From: Candidatus Omnitrophota bacterium
GTDB lineage: Bacteria; Omnitrophota; Gorgyraeia; Zapsychrales; Zapsychraceae
DNA length: 32,630 nt
NCBI GenBank assembly: GCA_029567025.1
Contig: JAKQLT010000118.1
Span: 1 to 32,630 of the forward strand
Direction: 5' to 3'
Below the pieces are notes generated by a model. That model saw nothing but the letters and a program-made list of their open reading frames with translations, was not told where the DNA came from and searched no databases. The translations under genes and the position numbers were made by a program. Positions 27,556 to 32,630 of this stretch are shown piece after piece. Each line of letters opens with the position of its first letter. Positions within the stretch are counted from its first letter, which is position 1.

Positions 27556-28410
27556 ATGCCTATGTATAAGCAATATCTAAAAAATATTTTTATGGTTGCG
27601 GGTTTTTCTTTTGTCTTCCTTCTGTGTGGCGTATTTTTTACGTCTCATGTTGATGCGCAGACTAAGGTAGATGAAATCAATAACAGTTTAAAAAATGTTA
27701 TTGAAGAAAATCAATCATTATCCGCAAAGAATCAAGATTTGCAAAAAGAATTAGAGCAATTAAAGAAAGAACAAACAGAATATAATCAATTAAAAAAGGA
27801 TCGAGACGATCTTTCTGATTCTGCTAAAAGATATCGAGAAACAAATGAAAGATATTCAAAGCAGATTAAAAAGTTAGAAACAGATTTAGAAGATCTCGGA
27901 ATCGCGAAAAGACGCAATGATCGTAAGATTCAGGAATTAGAATCTGAGCTTCTATTATATAGAGAAGAGACTTTGAAAAAAAATATCCAAAACCAATCGG
28001 CTTCATTAGAAACAACAGAAGATGTTCAATCGAGAGAGCGAAAGACTTTGGATCTTTTATCAAAAATTGATGCTTTTACAGAGAGAGATGAATCTTTAAG
28101 AAAAGATTCTGCTAAAGCGCACTATAATATGGGGAATATTTATTATCATAAAGGCGAATATGAAATTGCCGCACGTGAATATTATCAAGCAGTAACATTA
28201 ATGCCGGATGATCCGGATTCTCATTATAATTTAGCTTTTGTAAGCGGTGAACATTTGAAGGATTTTCGCACGGCATTAAAACATTATAAAATGTATCTTT
28301 ATTTAAAGCCGAATGCTGAAGATGTTGATTTTGTAAAAGAAAAAATTATTGCGGCTCAATTAGTTTTAAGAAACGCGGTGGATTCTCCTTTAGAAACAAT
28401 CGATAAATGA
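27556..28410 (+). CDS. Exported coiled-coil/TPR protein
   Basis: Signal peptide, long heptad-rich region, then TPRs (AHYNMGNIYYHKGEYEIAAREYYQAVTLMPDDPDSHYNLAF). Confidence 0.75.
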   Translation: MPMYKQYLKNIFMVAGFSFVFLLCGVFFTSHVDAQTKVDEINNSLKNVIEENQSLSAKNQDLQKELEQLKKEQTEYNQLKKDRDDLSDSAKRYRETNERYSKQIKKLETDLEDLGIAKRRNDRKIQELESELLLYREETLKKNIQNQSASLETTEDVQSRERKTLDLLSKIDAFTERDESLRKDSAKAHYNMGNIYYHKGEYEIAAREYYQAVTLMPDDPDSHYNLAFVSGEHLKDFRTALKHYKMYLYLKPNAEDVDFVKEKIIAAQLVLRNAVDSPLETIDK

Positions 28411-28426
28411 TAGTGTTTCGTAAAGG

Positions 28427-28470
28427 GGAATTTTAGAATAAAAATTCCTAAAATCTGGCAGAGATTTTAG
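28427..28470 (+). terminator. Two tandem hairpins, probable terminator/3' structure
   Basis: GGAATTTT-agaata-AAAATTCC abutting CTAAAATCT-ggcag-AGATTTTAG, then ataagttttt. Confidence 0.5.
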
Positions 28471-28615
28471 ATAAGTTTTTCGGTTGGCGTTATAAAAAAT
28501 CAATTAAGTGTTTTTGGTAAATTCGTTGAATTTATCCGTGTGTTATATCGTATGTATTTGTCATAATATATAATAAATGAGAATCCTCTCCATACGACAA
28601 GCCGAGTCAAAAGAT

Positions 28616-30202
28616 ATGAGTAAAATGAAAAGAATCTTTCCTGTTATCTTGTTAGTGATGTCGTTATTAGTTGCTTTTTTTGTTTGTGATGTTCATGCGA
28701 ATAATCTCGTTATTTCTAATGTGCGATTAGAAGACAGAAATCCATCCTCGAAGACCGTCGTCGTAAAATTTAATATTTCTTGGGAAAATTCTTGGAAGAC
28801 AAAAATTAATCATGACGCGATATGGTTAACAGTCCGCTTATATAATCCTGCCCAAACGCCAACCGAAAAGAAACTCTGCCAAGTTTCCTCAAGCGGACTT
28901 AATCCTAATGGAATGTCCGTTGGCTCAGCCTCTTCTTTAGAGGTCTTTGTGCCATCGGACAAGAACGGGGTGTTTTTAAGACCATCTACATTTGGTTTTA
29001 ATAACACCATCTCGTCTCAAAATGTCGCGTTAACTGTTAAGTATGATAGTTGTGGCTTTACAGATACGGCTATGGTTAATGCAAGTGTTTTTGGTTTAGA
29101 AATGGTTTTTATTCCTGAGGGGGCTTTTTATGCCGGTGATTATAATACCAGTAATGCTTCTTTAAACCGTGGATCTTCAGACCCTAATCCTTGGCCTATT
29201 TTAAGTGAATCAGTAATTGCGGTTACAAATTTAGCGACAAATGGATATCGTTATGTTTCTGCTGGTAATCCGGGCGAGGATGCAACAGGAACAGCATTTA
29301 CCATTTCTGCGAGTTATCCTAAAGGATATAAAAGTTTTTATGCCATGAAATATGAAATTACCGAAGGTCAATGGGTGGAATTTTTTAATTCTTTACCGAC
29401 CTTAGCTCGTCCAAATCGCGATTTGACAGATAATTTACATAAAAGCACAGATACGGTTTCTTATCGTAATACAATTAGCTGTTCAGGGGCGTTATTATCC
29501 TGTTCTACAAATCGTCCGTCTAGAGCACTAAGTTATATTTCATGGATGGATTTAGCCGCATTTTTAGATTGGGCCGCGTTAAGGCCAATGACAGAGCTGG
29601 AATATGAAAAAATAGCGCGAGGTCCTGTTTTACCTGTTCTCGGAGAATTTGCTTGGGGAACAAATAATATCACGACAGCGACAACGATTTCTAATGGTGA
29701 TGAAAACGGAGCGGAAGTAATCGTTAATGAATTGGCAAATGCTCATTATGGAAATAGTAGTTTGTCAGGAGGAGATACGGCCAATGGTAATGATTATAAG
29801 AAAGGGCCATTACGAGTTGGTATTTTTGCAACGACAGATTCAACGCGTGAAAAGGCAGGTGCCGGATATTATGGCGTTATGGAATTATCCGGAAATTTAA
29901 AAGAACAAATTGTAACAATCGGTAATGCCTCGGGAAGAAATTTTGCTGGTTCTCATGGCAATGGACAATTGACAATTGTTCCTGGTTATGAAGGAAATGC
30001 TGATAACTCCGATTGGCCTGGAATAGACGGTGTTGTTTCTCGGGGAGTAACATCGGCAACAGGTTCAGGTTTTAAAGGTGGCTCTTGGGAAGATGCAGCA
30101 TCTCGATTAAGAATATCAGATAGGAGTGAGGCGGCAAAAATTTCCACACAATCGTTTAATAATGTAGGTGGTCGTGGAGTGAGAACTTATGATGGCAATT
30201 AA
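28616..30202 (+). CDS. Exported FGE-sulfatase (SUMF1)-domain protein, paralog 1
   Basis: Signal peptide; EMVFIPEGAFYAGDY; FYAMKYEITEGQWVEFFN; YISWMDLAAFLDWAALRPMTELEYEKIARG; GFKGGSW...GGRGVRT. Confidence 0.82.
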   Translation: MSKMKRIFPVILLVMSLLVAFFVCDVHANNLVISNVRLEDRNPSSKTVVVKFNISWENSWKTKINHDAIWLTVRLYNPAQTPTEKKLCQVSSSGLNPNGMSVGSASSLEVFVPSDKNGVFLRPSTFGFNNTISSQNVALTVKYDSCGFTDTAMVNASVFGLEMVFIPEGAFYAGDYNTSNASLNRGSSDPNPWPILSESVIAVTNLATNGYRYVSAGNPGEDATGTAFTISASYPKGYKSFYAMKYEITEGQWVEFFNSLPTLARPNRDLTDNLHKSTDTVSYRNTISCSGALLSCSTNRPSRALSYISWMDLAAFLDWAALRPMTELEYEKIARGPVLPVLGEFAWGTNNITTATTISNGDENGAEVIVNELANAHYGNSSLSGGDTANGNDYKKGPLRVGIFATTDSTREKAGAGYYGVMELSGNLKEQIVTIGNASGRNFAGSHGNGQLTIVPGYEGNADNSDWPGIDGVVSRGVTSATGSGFKGGSWEDAASRLRISDRSEAAKISTQSFNNVGGRGVRTYDGN

Positions 30203-31832
30203 TAAAAAGAATATTTTATTTTTGAGTGTGGTGGTAGCGGTTTCTTTATTTTCTTCTTTGTCATTCGCTAATAATTTAAAAATTGAAAAATTCGGTGTTG
30301 CCAGTACAGATACTACGGCTAAGAGAATAACTTTTTCGGCTGATGTTTCTTGGGAAAATAGCTGGAGGACAACAACAAATTTTGACGCAGTTTGGGTATT
30401 TTTAAAATATTCCACGGATGGGGGAACCACATGGTCGCATGCGAGTATGTCTGCCAGTGGAACGAATCCTGTTGGATTTTCTGTTCCATCAGGATTTCAG
30501 GTGGTTGTTCCTTCTGACGAAAAAGGATTTTTCTTGCAACGTTCTTCTTTAGGGTCTGGAAACGTTTTTTGTCAAAATTTTCAATTCTCTTGGGATTATG
30601 GCCAAGATGGATTATCCGATGCTATAGCCTTAGCCGCGAATACCGTTAATCAAGTTTTTGGCATTGAAATGGTTTATATTCCGACTGGTTCTTTTTACGC
30701 TGGCGATGGCAATAGCGCATCTCCATATCGTTTTAAACAGGGAAGCGATGATGAAGAGCCATGGTACATTCAAAGTGAAAATGCTTTTTCAACAACGAAT
30801 ACAGCCATGGATGGATTTTATTATCAAAGTTCAGGCGCAACGGGCGAAAATATGACAGGATCAGTTTTCCTTATTCCAACGTCATTTCCTAAAGGTTATC
30901 GAGCTTTTTATCAAATGAAATATGAATTAACCGAAGGACAATGGGTATCTTTTTTTAATACTTTAACACCGGCTCAAAGGATTAATAGAGATATCACAAG
31001 TGCTAATTTAGGCGGAAAAAATTCTCAAGGAGTTATTAATCGTAACACGATTTCTTGGGATTCTGTAACGCCGTATGCGCCTGCAGTGACATTGCGCCCG
31101 GATAGGCCTGTCACTTATATTTCGTGGCCAGATCTTTTAGCTTATGCGGATTGGGCCGGGCTTCGTCCTATGACAGAATTGGAATATGAAAAATCTGCTC
31201 GTGGATCTGATGTGGTTGCAGTAGCTAATGAATTGGCTTGGGGAAATACAACAGTAACAAATCCTGAAACGAACAGTATTTATCCTAATGCCGATGAAAA
31301 CGGAACAGAGTCTATTTTAAATGGGAATGTGAATATTTCTCGCAATAGTTTAGGATGGGTTTCTGGTGATGGTCGGGCGGGTGGAATTGCGGAAAATCAA
31401 AAAGGGCCGCTACGTGTTGGTATTTTTGCGGAAAGTTCTACAAATAGAACAACAAGCGGCGCGGGTTATTACGGGACAATGGAATTATCCGGTAATTTAA
31501 GCGAGATGGTTGTTTCTTTAGGAAAATCGCAAGGCCGACAATTTTTAGGGACGCATGGTGATGGTCAATTATCGAATGTTTCAAATTATGAAGGTTATGC
31601 GACAAATCTTGATTGGCCAGGGATTAATCAAACAGATTCTGCTCGAGGCGTAACGGGAACTTCAGGAAGCGGTTATCGCGGTGGAGATGTTTTATCGTCG
31701 GATATTAGGTATTTTCAGACATCTTCTCGTTTTTTTGCCTCCAAAGATGCTGATAGTGAGAATTTTTATCAAAGATATGATGTTTCATTTGGGGTTTTAG
31801 CTGGCGGGCGTTTGGTGCGGACTGCTCCATAA
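30189..31832 (+). CDS. Exported FGE-sulfatase (SUMF1)-domain protein, paralog 2
   Basis: Same layout as the upstream gene: EMVYIPTGSFYAGDG, QMKYELTEGQWVSFFN, YISWPDLLAYADWAGLRPMTELEYEKSARGS; 14-bp overlap. Confidence 0.82.
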   Translation: MMAINKKNILFLSVVVAVSLFSSLSFANNLKIEKFGVASTDTTAKRITFSADVSWENSWRTTTNFDAVWVFLKYSTDGGTTWSHASMSASGTNPVGFSVPSGFQVVVPSDEKGFFLQRSSLGSGNVFCQNFQFSWDYGQDGLSDAIALAANTVNQVFGIEMVYIPTGSFYAGDGNSASPYRFKQGSDDEEPWYIQSENAFSTTNTAMDGFYYQSSGATGENMTGSVFLIPTSFPKGYRAFYQMKYELTEGQWVSFFNTLTPAQRINRDITSANLGGKNSQGVINRNTISWDSVTPYAPAVTLRPDRPVTYISWPDLLAYADWAGLRPMTELEYEKSARGSDVVAVANELAWGNTTVTNPETNSIYPNADENGTESILNGNVNISRNSLGWVSGDGRAGGIAENQKGPLRVGIFAESSTNRTTSGAGYYGTMELSGNLSEMVVSLGKSQGRQFLGTHGDGQLSNVSNYEGYATNLDWPGINQTDSARGVTGTSGSGYRGGDVLSSDIRYFQTSSRFFASKDADSENFYQRYDVSFGVLAGGRLVRTAP

Positions 31833-31888
31833 AAAAAGTTATGAAATAAGTGGAATTATATTTTTATTATGTAGGGAAAAAGAGATAA

Positions 31889-32630
31889 GTGAAATTACCT
31901 AAACGTTATTCCAAAATCAGAGAGTTTTTAGAAAAAGGCATACGATTATCGCTTGTCTTCCTCTTTATATTAGGTCAAACGCCTATTAGGGCTTTTGCGC
32001 AATATTCTGGAGGAAGCGGAAGCGGTGCGACATCTTCTTCTTTAGCTGGCGGTGTTTATACAGGCGGACCGGAACAAGGGGCTGTTACTTCCACATCTTC
32101 TTCAGGGTCTTTATCTCATGGGGCCGCCGTTAAGCTTGTTTTTACAGCCAGTCCTTCCACAACAGCGCATTACGATAAATTTAGCAGACAGCCGGTTATT
32201 GAAATTCGCGATGTCAACAACAATCGGGTCTCAACGGATCATTCGACACAAGTTACTTTAAGTATTTTAAATAATCCAGGAGCAGGAACTTTACAAGGAA
32301 CTACAACAGTTCGTGCTGTTAATGGTGTGGTTACTTTTACCGATTTAAGAGTTACTAAGGCAGGGGCAGGATACACTCTTTTAGCCACCGCTTCTGGATT
32401 AACATCTGCGACATCTAATCCTTTTGATATTTTGCCTGGAACCGGACCGAAAGCTATGGCGATTTGGGATAATACAGCGAATAGTGGGGATGGCGGATAT
32501 ACCATTTATTGTTGGCTTCAATCTAATGAAAATAAAGTTGATATTAGCGAGAGTGATACATGCGAGGTTGTGATTTATAGTTCTAATCGGACGCCAATAG
32601 AAAGATTTTCAAGCATTGATTCCCCTTCTA
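31889..32630 (+). CDS. N-terminal part of an exported protein with Ig-like (Big/invasin-type) region; 3' end outside window; absent from ORF track
   Basis: GTG start, open to the window end: MKLPKRYSKIREFLEKGIRLSLVFLFILGQTPIRAFAQYSGGSGSG...VIEIRDVNNNRVSTDHSTQVTLSILNNPGAGTLQGTTTVRAVNGVVTFTDLRVTKAGAGYTLLATASGLTSATSNPFDI. Confidence 0.75.
   Translation, partial: MKLPKRYSKIREFLEKGIRLSLVFLFILGQTPIRAFAQYSGGSGSGATSSSLAGGVYTGGPEQGAVTSTSSSGSLSHGAAVKLVFTASPSTTAHYDKFSRQPVIEIRDVNNNRVSTDHSTQVTLSILNNPGAGTLQGTTTVRAVNGVVTFTDLRVTKAGAGYTLLATASGLTSATSNPFDILPGTGPKAMAIWDNTANSGDGGYTIYCWLQSNENKVDISESDTCEVVIYSSNRTPIERFSSIDSPS

Noticed and set aside
30116-30430. 104-aa minus-strand ORF and the other short minus-strand ORFs in the track
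   Set aside because: All overlap well-supported + strand genes; none shows family motifs.

Overview
AT-rich bacterial chromosomal window in which every gene I can support is on the + strand. The style resembles Candidatus Omnitrophota (OP3), but that placement is inference only. Order of contents: (1) the 3' end of a large protein with a truncated alpha-D-phosphohexomutase module and a long helical tail, open at the left edge; (2) a rhomboid-like protein and a CBS-pair protein; (3) a DNA-repair-like cluster of an EndoQ-family PHP nuclease (interrupted by one in-frame TGA), a compact UvrD-like helicase and a PIF1-like helicase; (4) a TMTC-like membrane protein with TPRs plus small membrane and exported proteins; (5) xseA-xseB and a TIM-barrel sugar isomerase-like gene; (6) tRNA-Arg(TCG) preceded by degenerate copies of its own 5' region; (7) a glycine cleavage operon (gcvT-gcvH-gcvPA-gcvPB) with a lipoate ligase, an EF-hand protein and an S41 protease lacking the usual catalytic Lys; (8) GT2 / DUF2304 / methyltransferase / GT2; (9) an ExeA-like ATPase, GspC-like protein, secretin and coiled-coil/TPR protein; (10) two tandem exported FGE-sulfatase-fold paralogs and the start of an Ig-like surface protein open at the right edge. 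The strongest leads are the TGA-interrupted EndoQ beside two helicases, the tRNA-Arg leader, and the secretin plus FGE-fold surface locus. No transposon, CRISPR array or rRNA was seen.
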